Origin: Pseudomonadota bacterium
Lineage (GTDB): Bacteria; Pseudomonadota; Gammaproteobacteria; Steroidobacterales; Steroidobacteraceae
NCBI GenBank assembly: GCA_016703895.1
Contig: JADJBE010000020.1
Location: 1-20,939 of the forward strand
DNA length: 20,939 bases
Reading direction: 5' to 3'
In this document: piece by piece, positions 8,955-15,118 of the stretch
How positions within the stretch are numbered: the first letter of the stretch is position 1
Layout: every line of letters starts with the position of its first letter
The notes under the pieces: generated by a model
Databases searched by the model: none
The model's input: only the letters and a program-made list of their open reading frames with translations
Told to the model about the DNA's origin: nothing
Program-made: the position numbers and the translations under genes

Positions 8955-9139
8955 TCAGGACGCGGGTACCTGCACCCGCGCAATGGTCGTGCCGCGAGGC
9001 GCCTCTCGCATCTCGTACTCCACCACGTCGGCGGTGAGCGTGCCGCCAGCGGACCCAGGCACCGCCGACTTGATGTCGCGCAGCACGTCGAGGTTCTCGT
9101 GGTCAGCGCCGTCGGGAATGGGCTTCCGGCAGGGGCCAT
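8955..9139 (-). pseudogene. Possible gene remnant in a gene-poor stretch
   Basis: The stretch 8854-9201 holds no clear gene. On the minus strand a frame of about 60 codons ending with TGA at 8957-8955 has good codon character (PIPDGADHENLDVLRDIKSA, then TLTADVVEYEMREAPRG) but no ATG or GTG start; a TAG lies just upstream of it. I do not recognise the protein. It could be the tail of a gene truncated during assembly of this unit. Its 3' end contains a perfect 7-bp inverted repeat (CGCGGGT, 6-base loop, 8961-8980) without a T-tract. Confidence 0.3.
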
Positions 9140-9201
9140 GAATGACCTATTCTCCGCCTAGAGCAGACGATCAGCACTGATATCTCGATGGCAGGGAGAC
9201 G

Positions 9202-9873
9202 ATGACTTACAAGCCATCCTCGTGGGAAGTGGTGCCGTCATGGCAGGCCAAGGCGCAAGGCAACCCTGCGATTGACATTGGCGGCGGCTTTTCCGTCACG
9301 GAAACATCGTCGACTCCGCTGACCCCGCCGGCGCCGATGTCCCCCACTCCGAGCATGCAGCCCATGTATGGCGGCGGCGGGGGCGCGGTTGCTGCGCCCT
9401 CCGGCAGTATCGGTTCCGATATCGGGCTCTTGCTGAACATCGTCATGTACCCATGGATGCTGCTCGTCGGAGCGCTGGCATTCTTCGCCGTCATCGCTCC
9501 GGCCACCGCTGAGCCGCCTGGCCTTGATCTGCACCCGCTCTTTGGCGTCGCTGCGTTTGGACTGACCATCTGGCTCTACATACTGTTCATGCGCTTCCTG
9601 CCAACCGCGCTTCTCCTGGCTGCGGCTTCCGCGTTGCTGAGCGGGGTCATCGCTTGGTCATTGAGCGACGGCGCAGGTTTCCGCCGCTTCACCGAAAGCG
9701 TGGACTGGAACGTGATAGGCCCAGCAGACCTAGGGTCTGCACTGGCGAGTCAATTGCCGATGTTGAACGCGTGGGTAAGCACCGCTGCCATGCTAAATCT
9801 GGCGGCCCATCTCGCCTATTATTGGGATCGCCGCGCAGTCAGGCGCACACGCGAGACAAGGCGGTCGGCTTAG
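9202..9873 (+). CDS. Small integral membrane protein, 223 aa
   Basis: ATG at 9202 follows GGCAGGGAGA, a good ribosome-binding site. The first 70 residues are hydrophilic and rich in Pro, Ser, Thr and Gly (TPLTPPAPMSPTPS, MYGGGGGA), a likely flexible cytoplasmic or linker segment. Four hydrophobic segments follow: IVMYPWMLLVGALAFFAVIA, GVAAFGLTIWLYILFM, ALLLAAASALLSGVIAW and, weaker, AWVSTAAMLNLAAHLAYY. A basic tail (DRRAVRRTRETRR) suits a cytoplasmic C-terminus. I do not recognise the family. It lies downstream of the 5449-8853 run but after a 348-base gap, so it may have its own promoter. It is the last gene before the AbiE system of the same att-bounded unit. Confidence 0.72.
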   Translation: MTYKPSSWEVVPSWQAKAQGNPAIDIGGGFSVTETSSTPLTPPAPMSPTPSMQPMYGGGGGAVAAPSGSIGSDIGLLLNIVMYPWMLLVGALAFFAVIAPATAEPPGLDLHPLFGVAAFGLTIWLYILFMRFLPTALLLAAASALLSGVIAWSLSDGAGFRRFTESVDWNVIGPADLGSALASQLPMLNAWVSTAAMLNLAAHLAYYWDRRAVRRTRETRRSA

Positions 9874-10026
9874 CAACGTCAGGGCGCTACATCGGTCCTC
9901 TCGGTCGCAATGATTCGGCGCAAACATCCCGTGGTAGCGCGTCAGGTGTGTCCGCAGCGGTGGCACCAGGGCTGGGGCCAGCGCATAGGACGGCGGGGCC
10001 TGCATGGTTTGATAAAGATCGCATTA

Positions 10027-10109
10027 TCGTAGTCGAACTACGACAAAGCAGGCTAAATCAAATTGACTTTGATTTGAGATAAGTGTATTCGTCGTAGCGT
10101 GGCTACGAC
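10027..10109 (+). promoter_or_regulatory. abiE promoter with two inverted-repeat operators (copy 1)
   Basis: A -35 box TTGACT (10063-10068) is 17 bases from a weak -10 TATTCG (10086-10091), which puts the transcript start at or within a few bases of the GTG start codon at 10099, so the message is probably leaderless. Two perfect inverted repeats flank the promoter: TCGTAGT-CGA-ACTACGA (10027-10043) and GTCGTAGC-GTG-GCTACGAC (10091-10109). The start codon is the centre of the second. AbiEi antitoxins of known systems repress their own promoter by binding such paired repeats, so this is the likely AbiEi operator. Confidence 0.75.
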
Positions 10110-10836
10110 TAAACCAAACCTGCTAAATATTCTCCACACGCGGCTGGCACCCGGCGCGCCCCTGGCGTCGGAAGATCTCGCGGCCATGGGTATTTCCGCT
10201 GACCTTGCCGTTCACTACGTTCGTGCCGGCTGGCTCACGCGCCTGGCGCGCGGCGTGTATTGCCGGCCAAACGACCCGCCAGCGCTGCACCCCAGTCTGC
10301 TGCTTCTGCAACGCAGGCTCGAAGGGCTGCACGTCGGAGGCAAGTCGGCGCTCGACTGGCATGGGTTGCGTCAGTACGTGGCGCAGCAACCGGTACTGCA
10401 GTTGTACGGCTGGATGGCAGGGCATCTGCCCTCATGGTTCACAGACCGGTTTCCGGCCGAGTACCACCGCAAGCGGCTGTTCGATGAGCGTCCCGAAGCG
10501 CTTCTGCATGTCGGCCCTTTCGAGCATCGCAGCGGAGCTCCGCAAGTCTCTGAGCCGGAGCGGGCACTGCTGGAACTGCTGAGCGAGGTCGGCGTGCGGC
10601 AGACGCTGCAGGAAGCCCGCGAGCTGCTCGAGAGCACCTACAGCCTGCGCGCGGATGTGCTGCAGGAACTTCTGCAGCACTGCACGAGCGTCAAGACGGT
10701 CAGGCTGTGTCTGCTACTGGGTGGGGAGGGCTCGCTACCCTGGATGCGCAAGCTGGATCCGGCCACGCTTCCGAAGGGCAGTGATCGGGCGTGGGTGGCA
10801 CGGTCCGCGGAAGGGCTACTGGTGCTCAAGCCGTGA
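10099..10836 (+). CDS. abiEi: AbiEi antitoxin / autorepressor (copy 1), 245 aa
   Basis: The protein is of the type IV antitoxin AbiEi family. An N-terminal winged-helix region (residues of about 20-60, ISADLAVHYVRAGWLTRLAR, then GVYCRP) is followed by the typical antitoxin domain with LHVGGKSALDWHG, FPAEYHRKRLF and a helical C-terminal half (PERALLELLSEVG). In known systems AbiEi represses the operon and counteracts the AbiEii toxin without forming a stable complex with it. The start is GTG at 10099, lying in the centre of an operator palindrome. The stop overlaps the AbiEii start by four bases. A second copy at 13313 has the same length and is about four-fifths identical by eye. Abortive infection against phage is the known role of several AbiE systems and is inferred here. 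Confidence 0.9.
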   Translation: MATTKPNLLNILHTRLAPGAPLASEDLAAMGISADLAVHYVRAGWLTRLARGVYCRPNDPPALHPSLLLLQRRLEGLHVGGKSALDWHGLRQYVAQQPVLQLYGWMAGHLPSWFTDRFPAEYHRKRLFDERPEALLHVGPFEHRSGAPQVSEPERALLELLSEVGVRQTLQEARELLESTYSLRADVLQELLQHCTSVKTVRLCLLLGGEGSLPWMRKLDPATLPKGSDRAWVARSAEGLLVLKP

Positions 10837-11753
10837 ACCCGGTGTATCTCCAGACGGCGAAGATGATGACGCAGGTCGCTCCGCTGGTGTTCGTGGACGA
10901 CACCTTCGCGCTAAAGGGTGGCACGGCCATCAACCTCTTCGTGCGTGACATGCCGCGGTTGTCTGTGGATCTCGATCTGGTCTTTCCCGACCATTCACTG
11001 CCGCGCGAGCAGGCGCTGGCGCGTATCAACGACGCGATCCGGAAAGCCGCCGACAAACTAGTTCGGCGTGGATTTCAGGTACACATTCCAGAAGCGGAGG
11101 CGGGCGAAACCAAGCTGCTGGTTCGCCGCGACCGGATCGAGGTCAAGGTCGAAGTCAACTTCGTCATGCGCGGGACCGTGCATCCTGTACGCCTTGCTGC
11201 ACTCGTGGCAGCCGCCCGCAACCAGTTGCTCGCCGATGTGGAACTGCCGATGGTGTCGCTGGAGGATCTGTACGGCGGCAAGCTCTGCGCCGCGCTCGGT
11301 CGCCAGCATCCGCGCGACCTGTTTGATGTGATGGAGCTTTATGGGAACGAAGGAATCACGCCGGAAATCCGCCGCGCATTCGTCGTCTATCTGGCCTGCG
11401 GTAAGAGACCGATCCATGAGTTGTTGTTCCCGCAGCTACGCGACATCCGGCACGACTACACGCATAACTTTCAAGGAATGACCGCGTATCCCGTGCCGCT
11501 GGACGTATTGATCGGGACGAGGGAGAAGATGGTGCGGCAGATCCAGCGGGATCTGGATGGCGACGAGCGTCGATTTCTGCTGTCACTCGTTCGTGCGGAG
11601 CCTGAATGGCCGCTGCTCGGGATCGCGCACCTTGAGCAACTTCCCGGCGTGCGTTGGAAGCTGCAGAACCTGCGGCAGCTGAGGAAAACCAACGCCCGGA
11701 AATTCGTGGAGCAGGCGAATGCTCTGGTTGAAGGGTTCGAGCGTGTCCGGTGA
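10833..11753 (+). CDS. abiEii: AbiEii nucleotidyltransferase toxin (copy 1), 306 aa
   Basis: I chose GTG at 10833, which overlaps the abiEi stop (GTGA), as in the second copy (ATGA); an ATG 14 codons earlier lies inside abiEi. The protein has the nucleotidyltransferase signature of the AbiEii family: FALKGGTAINLF at residues 25-36, then the paired acids in RLSVDLDLVF (D46, D48), a third acidic strand in KVEVNF, and the downstream block DLYGGKLCAALGR with HPRDLFDV. AbiEii toxins transfer nucleotides to cellular targets, reported for some homologs to be tRNA, and stop growth until AbiEi counters them. The frame is intact, unlike copy 2, so this should be the functional toxin. The right-end repeat starts about 17 bases after its stop. 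Confidence 0.9.
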   Translation: MNPVYLQTAKMMTQVAPLVFVDDTFALKGGTAINLFVRDMPRLSVDLDLVFPDHSLPREQALARINDAIRKAADKLVRRGFQVHIPEAEAGETKLLVRRDRIEVKVEVNFVMRGTVHPVRLAALVAAARNQLLADVELPMVSLEDLYGGKLCAALGRQHPRDLFDVMELYGNEGITPEIRRAFVVYLACGKRPIHELLFPQLRDIRHDYTHNFQGMTAYPVPLDVLIGTREKMVRQIQRDLDGDERRFLLSLVRAEPEWPLLGIAHLEQLPGVRWKLQNLRQLRKTNARKFVEQANALVEGFERVR

Positions 11754-11770
11754 TGGTCCGCCTTTCGCAC

Positions 11771-11882
11771 TCTATCGGCATGCAGCGTCACCAAGCGGGA
11801 TGTTGTGACGGTCAGGCTGACGGCAAATCTGTTCCACGAATTCAGGAATTGCTGCGGCGGCGAGCACTTGCGACACTGCGGA
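11771..11882 (+). repeat. Unit right-end repeat, copy 2
   Basis: This sequence follows abiEii and leads into att site 2. It shares with the other copies TCTATCG, CCAAGCGG, TTGTGACGGTCA, TGACGGCAAATC and a GCACTT in the position of CCACTT. The middle (from about 11830) is more diverged than in copies 3 and 4. The distance from TCTATCG to the att core is within a few bases of that in the others. No gene overlaps it. Confidence 0.72.
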
Positions 11883-11904
11883 ACAATTGAGTGGGAGTGA
11901 GGGG
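11883..11904 (+). other. Putative att site 2 (guaA 3'-end type)
   Basis: ACA ATT GAG TGG GAG TGA (11883-11900) encodes TIEWE-stop, the C-terminus typical of GMP synthase, preceded here by GGA for glycine. It is followed by GGGGATTTTC, shared with site 4. It separates the AbiE unit from the VapBC unit. Confidence 0.75.
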
Positions 11905-12150
11905 ATTTTCAAAGCGAAAAATAGTGTTTATTTATCAATGGATTGCGCGCGCAGGCGACTATTGATATCCAATCGTTGCCGGACATTCTATGCACCGCTA
12001 ACTCATTGGGAATTAAGGCATTGTGGGATTCCGCATGCGTACTGCTGGGCGATTCAAGCAATTATTTTTGACGGTAATTCTGACGGTAAAATCCATTAGA
12101 GATTTCGCTCCCAGAATTTACCGTCAAACGTGATCTCAGTCGGCAAAAAG
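11905..12150 (+). repeat. Unit left-end repeat, copy A
   Basis: About 230 bases after att site 2 are related to 15119-15345 after att site 4. Shared blocks include GGGGATTTTC, CGCGCGC, CCAATCGTTGCCG, CTAACTCATTGG, GCGATTCAAGC and ATTTTTGACGGTAA. The end carries a perfect 10-bp inverted repeat, TGACGGTAAA (12081-12090) and TTTACCGTCA (12117-12126), and a further direct copy TGACGGTAA at 12069. The same TGACGGT motif recurs in the right ends, as recombinase arm sites would. The repeat also contains the small ORF listed separately. Confidence 0.72.
11938..12099 (+). CDS. Small conserved ORF in the left-end repeat, 53 aa (uncertain)
   Basis: An ATG at 11938 opens a 53-residue frame. Its counterpart in the other left-end copy starts at 15151. 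The two share ARRRLL, NRCR, LTHW, HAY, AIQA and IFDG. Several of the differences between the copies are synonymous, including first-position changes such as AGG/CGG, CGA/AGA and TTG/CTG, which favours selection on a protein over conservation of DNA alone. No clear ribosome-binding site is visible and two sequences are too few for proof. The product would be basic, with cysteines and tryptophan, and of no family I recognise. It might be a small DNA-binding or excision-related protein of the element, which is pure inference. The alternative is that only the att arm is conserved. Confidence 0.35.
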   Translation: MDCARRRLLISNRCRTFYAPLTHWELRHCGIPHAYCWAIQAIIFDGNSDGKIH

Positions 12151-12372
12151 GTCTACAAATAAAGGCGTATTCGCAGGTGGGGTAGCCAAGTTCAGGGGAA
12201 TCTCCGATAACTGCCGCTCGCAACTGGCCGTGTCGGGTCAGAGCTGTCCATTGGCCGACCTCGGCCAGTTCAATGCGGTGAAGACGACCCTGATGGCGGG
12301 AAGGCACTGAACAGAATGCCGCAATCTGTGAATTCTTCCGTGAATTGACCCCGGTGATTGATCAGTCACTAC

Positions 12373-12402
12373 TTGTGTTGAGAATACAGAAATCTGTATG
12401 AT
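12373..12402 (+). promoter_or_regulatory. vapB promoter with overlapping palindromic operator
   Basis: A plausible promoter has -35 TTGTGT (12373-12378), an 18-base spacer and -10 TATGAT (12397-12402). The palindrome ATACAG-AAAT-CTGTAT (12384-12399) overlaps the -10 box, as expected for autorepression by a VapB ribbon-helix-helix dimer. The transcript would begin at about 12408, at the two adjacent ATG codons (12406 and 12409), so this message too may be leaderless. Confidence 0.6.
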
Positions 12403-12405
12403 CGA

Positions 12406-12651
12406 ATGATGAAGACCACGCTCGACATCAACGACCAGTTGCTCGCCGACGCCAAGACGCTCGCCGCGCAGCAGCGCACGAGTCTGACTCGATTGATCGA
12501 GGAGGGGCTTCAGCTGCGCCTTCGAACTCAGGCGGCACCGCAGCGCGGAAAGCTCCGCCTTCCTGTATTCAAGGGGCGCGGAGGCCTGGCGGCCGAGGTC
12601 GATCCGCTGAGCAACAAGGCGATGCTGGCGGCATTGGGCGATGACGCCTGA
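12406..12651 (+). CDS. vapB: VapB-type antitoxin, 81 aa
   Basis: A short protein with an N-terminal ribbon-helix-helix pattern: a beta strand (MKTTLDIND) then helices (QLLADAKTLAAQQRTSLTRL, IEEGLQLRL). This fold binds the operator as a dimer. The C-terminal half (PVFKGRGGLAAEVDPLSNKA) is the part that typically wraps and blocks the PIN-domain toxin. It overlaps the toxin gene by 11 bases, the usual layout of a type II toxin-antitoxin operon. Two adjacent ATG codons, 12406 and 12409, are both possible starts; the likely transcript start makes the second equally plausible. It is the first gene of the second att-bounded unit, after a left-end repeat. Confidence 0.85.
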   Translation: MMKTTLDINDQLLADAKTLAAQQRTSLTRLIEEGLQLRLRTQAAPQRGKLRLPVFKGRGGLAAEVDPLSNKAMLAALGDDA

Positions 12652-13084
12652 CGTCAACGTCCTCGTCGCTGCGTCGCGAAGCGATCATCCTCACCACGCG
12701 ATCGCGCGCAGTTGGCTTGAACAGTCCGCCGCTGCGGCGGCGGCGGGCAGCACCTTGATATTGATGCCAATGGTGATTGCCAGTTTCCTGCGTCTGGTCA
12801 GCAGCCCCAAGATATTCCCGGAACCCACGCCCGTCGATGACGCCGTCGCCTTTGTCGATGCACTGCTCACGGCTCAAGGCGTCCACCTCGCGCCGCTCGG
12901 GCCCGAGTGGCCGCGTCTGCGCCAGCTTTGCGTCGATAAGCGGCTCAAGGGTAATGCTGTGCCGGATGCATGGCTTGCCGCAGCGACGATCCATCTCGGT
13001 GAACACCTGGTGAGTTTCGATCGTGCCTTCAGGAAGTTGATCGGCAGATCGCAGTTCACGTTGCTCGAAGCGAACGCCAGGTAA
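12641..13084 (+). CDS. vapC: VapC-type PIN-domain ribonuclease toxin, 147 aa
   Basis: The protein has PIN-domain features: MTPDVNVLVAA with the first acidic residue D4, PDAWLAA with D109, and LVSFDRAF with D127. These carboxylates hold the metal of the RNase active site. The acidic residue usual in helix 2 is not obvious (MVIASFLRLVSSP); this subfamily of PIN toxins, with an FLRLV-type helix, commonly shows a variation there. VapC toxins cut RNA, often tRNA, and are neutralised by VapB. The start overlaps vapB by 11 bases. The right-end repeat begins only seven bases after the stop. A decayed copy of the 3' end of this gene lies at 2704-2795. Confidence 0.87.
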   Translation: MTPDVNVLVAASRSDHPHHAIARSWLEQSAAAAAAGSTLILMPMVIASFLRLVSSPKIFPEPTPVDDAVAFVDALLTAQGVHLAPLGPEWPRLRQLCVDKRLKGNAVPDAWLAAATIHLGEHLVSFDRAFRKLIGRSQFTLLEANAR

Positions 13085-13090
13085 TTGGTA

Positions 13091-13202
13091 TCTATCGCGG
13101 TCTATCGCCTGTAAGCGAAGTCTTGTGACGGTCATTCCGACGGTAAAATCCTGGCGCCTCGGAAGGAATGTTAGTCGTTACAGCCACTTAGATAGCCCTG
13201 CA
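13091..13202 (+). repeat. Unit right-end repeat, copy 3
   Basis: It follows vapC and runs into att site 3. Landmarks are two TCTATCG in tandem, GTAAGCGAAG, TGACGGTCATTCCGACGGTA (13126-13145), GGAATGTTAGTCGTTACAG and CCACTTAGAT. It is closest to copy 4, with which it shares the GAATGTTAGTCGTTACA block. It is non-coding and lies in the same position relative to the att core as the other copies. Confidence 0.8.
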
Positions 13203-13220
13203 ACAATTGAGTGGGAGTGA
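13203..13220 (+). other. Putative att site 3 (guaA 3'-end type)
   Basis: ACA ATT GAG TGG GAG TGA, preceded in frame by AGC CCT GCA, reads SPATIEWE-stop. PATIEWE is the exact C-terminal sequence I know from enterobacterial GMP synthase. Here the downstream left-end repeat is absent: the abiE promoter region starts within 25 bases. Confidence 0.78.
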
Positions 13221-13239
13221 GTTTGAAATAGTATTAATA

Positions 13240-13322
13240 ATCGTAGCTAAATTACGATAAAGCTGACCAAATAAAATTGACTTCTATTTGAGAAAGATGT
13301 ATTTATCGTAGTATGGCTACGA
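13240..13322 (+). promoter_or_regulatory. abiE promoter with two inverted-repeat operators (copy 2)
   Basis: The promoter has TTGACT (13277-13282), a 17-base spacer and TATTTA (13300-13305), better than in copy 1. The ATG at 13313 lies 7 bases after the -10, so the transcript is probably leaderless. Inverted repeats are at 13240-13258 (ATCGTA and TACGAT arms) and 13306-13322 (TCGTAGT-ATG-GCTACGA), again with the start codon in the centre. The distance between the two palindrome centres is 65 bases, exactly as in copy 1. Confidence 0.75.
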
Positions 13323-14050
13323 CAGGCGTCAGTAAACTCCATACGCTTGATACCCAGCTTGCTCCTGGAACGCCGCTGACGTCCGAAGGCTTGGCGGCGC
13401 TGGGCATCTCCGCGGATCTGGCCGTCCACTACGTGAAAGCCGGCTGGCTCACACGCTTGGCGCGCGGCGTTTTCTGCCGCCCGAACGATCCGCCGTCCCT
13501 GCATCCCAGCCTCCTGCTGCTACAACGCCGGTTCGATGGTCTGCATGTCGGCGGCAAAACAGCGCTCGACTGGTATGGCCTGCGCCAGTACGTGTCGCAA
13601 CAGCCGGTCCTGCATCTGTATGGTTGGCAGGCCGGCCGCTTGCCCGAGTGGTTCACGAAACGTTTTCCGGCCGAGTACCACCGCAAGCGCCTGTTCAATG
13701 AGCGTCCCGAGGCCTTGCTGCATGTCGGTCCGTTTGAAAACCGCAGCGACGCGCCGCAGGTCTCGGCACCCGAGCGGGCGCTGCTGGAATTGCTGAGCGA
13801 CGTCGGTGTTCGGCAGCCGCTGCAGGAAGCCCGTGAGCTGGTCGAGAGCACCTACACCTTGCGCGCGGATGTGCTGCGCGAACTGTTGCAGCGCTGCACC
13901 AGCGTCAAGACTGTGCGTCTGTGTCTGAAGCTAGGCCGCGAGGGTTCGTTGCCCTGGGTTGCCAAGCTCGATCCTGCCACGCTGCCAACCGGCAGTGATC
14001 GGCCCTGGGTGTCGCGGTCGGCTGACGGCTTGTTAGTCCTAAAGCCATGA
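13313..14050 (+). CDS. abiEi: AbiEi antitoxin / autorepressor (copy 2), 245 aa
   Basis: The same length and domain layout as the protein at 10099, and about four-fifths identical by eye. The conserved blocks are ISADLAVHYVKAGWLTRLAR, LHVGGKTALDWYG, FPAEYHRKRLF and the last residues GLLVLKP. The winged-helix region near the N-terminus is nearly unchanged and the operators are alike, so the two repressors may cross-regulate. Differences gather in the first fifteen residues and are scattered elsewhere. Here the start is ATG rather than GTG. The frame is intact although its partner toxin is broken, so the protein may still act as a repressor and antidote. The stop overlaps the abiEii start (ATGA). 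Confidence 0.9.
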   Translation: MATTGVSKLHTLDTQLAPGTPLTSEGLAALGISADLAVHYVKAGWLTRLARGVFCRPNDPPSLHPSLLLLQRRFDGLHVGGKTALDWYGLRQYVSQQPVLHLYGWQAGRLPEWFTKRFPAEYHRKRLFNERPEALLHVGPFENRSDAPQVSAPERALLELLSDVGVRQPLQEARELVESTYTLRADVLRELLQRCTSVKTVRLCLKLGREGSLPWVAKLDPATLPTGSDRPWVSRSADGLLVLKP

Positions 14051-14965
14051 ATCCGATCTATCTCGACACTGCACGGCTGCTGGCGCAGGTTGCGCCGCTG
14101 GTGTTCGTTGATGACACGTTCGCATTGAAGGGTGGCACAGCGATCAACCTCTTCGTGCGCGACATGCCGCGCTTGTCAGTGGATCTCGATCTGGTCTTTC
14201 CCGATCACGCGTTGCCGCGCGAGCGAGCGCTGGCAAGCATTCAAAAGGCGATGCGCGAGGCGGCCCAGCGGCTGACCCGACGCGGCTTCGCCGTGCACAT
14301 TCCGGAAGCTGACGTGGGCGAGACCAAACTACTCGTGCGCCGCGATCGAATCGAAGTCAAAGTCGAAGCGAACCGTGATGCGCGGAACGGTGCTTCCAGT
14401 TAGGCGCGCTTCGTTTACGACCGTTGCACGCGATCAGCTGCTGGCCGATGTGGAAATCCCGGTGGTGTCCCTGGAAGACATGTACGGCGGCAAGCTCTGT
14501 GCTGCACTGGATCGCCAGCACCCGCGCGATCTGTTCGACGTGATGCAGCTCTATGCGAATGAGGGCATCACGCCGGGCATCCGGCGTGCCTTTGTCGTCT
14601 ATGTATGCTGTGGCAAGCGGCCGATCCACGAGCTGATATTTCCGCAGTTGCGCGATATTCGCCACGACTACACTAACAACTTCCAAGGCATGACTGCCGA
14701 AGCGGTGCCGCTTGACGCCTTGCTTACGACCCGCGAGCGCATGGTACGGCAGATCCAGCAGGAACTGGATGGCAACGAGCGCAGATTCCTGCTGTCGCTG
14801 GTTCGTGGCGAACCCGATTGGTCGCTGCTGGGCGTTGTGCATCTCGAACATCTGCCGGGCATTCGCTGGAAACTGCGCAACCTGGAGCAGTTGAAGAAGA
14901 CCAATGCCAAAAAGTTCGCCGAGCAAGCTGATGCACTAGCCGCTGGTTTCGCGGGCGTTGGCTGA
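14047..14965 (+). pseudogene. abiEii: AbiEii toxin (copy 2), broken by a 2-base deletion
   Basis: The first frame (14047-14403) encodes the nucleotidyltransferase start, with FALKGGTAINLF and the RLSVDLDLVF acids, then ends in nonsense. Alignment with copy 1 shows two bases missing after AAC at 14373 (copy 1 reads AACTTCGTCATGCGC, this copy AACCGTGATGCGC). The second frame resumes as MRGTVLPVR and runs through MYGGKLCAALDRQHPRDLFD to the normal end at 14965. With two bases restored, the gene is 921 nt, exactly the length of copy 1. The product as read would lack the third catalytic strand and the C-terminal two thirds and should be inactive. A sequencing indel is the alternative explanation. 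Confidence 0.85.
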
Positions 14966-14984
14966 CGGTTCCAAGCACTCGCGT

Positions 14985-15096
14985 TCTATCGCGGCGCCGC
15001 GCTATCAAGCGGAACGTTCTGGCGGGAATTCCGACGGAAAAATCCAGGCGTCTCAGGGGGAATGTTAGTCGTTACAACCACTTAGGTGGCTCGGCG
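14985..15096 (+). repeat. Unit right-end repeat, copy 4
   Basis: It begins with TCTATCGCGG about 20 bases after the abiEii stop and continues with ATCAAGCGGAAC, GGAATTCCGACGG, AAAATCCAGGCG, GGAATGTTAGTCGTTACAAC and CCACTTAGGT. The match to copy 3 is strong from GACGG onward. It leads into att site 4. Confidence 0.8.
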
Positions 15097-15118
15097 ACAA
15101 TTGAGTGGCAGTGAGGGG
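15097..15118 (+). other. Putative att site 4 (guaA 3'-end type, one change)
   Basis: ACA ATT GAG TGG CAG TGA reads TIEWQ-stop, one base away from sites 2 and 3 (GAG to CAG), preceded by TCG GCG. It is followed by GGGGATTTTC as at site 2. It separates the second AbiE unit from the HicAB remnant. Confidence 0.72.

Noticed and set aside
8961..8980. Terminator or operator hairpin CGCGGGT/ACCCGCG
   Set aside because: The inverted repeat is perfect, but it overlaps the end of a possible reading frame, has no T-tract and is not repeated elsewhere.
10791..10832. Earlier ATG start for AbiEii copy 1
   Set aside because: It lies inside abiEi and adds residues absent from copy 2; the GTG at 10833 gives the same 4-base overlap as the second copy.
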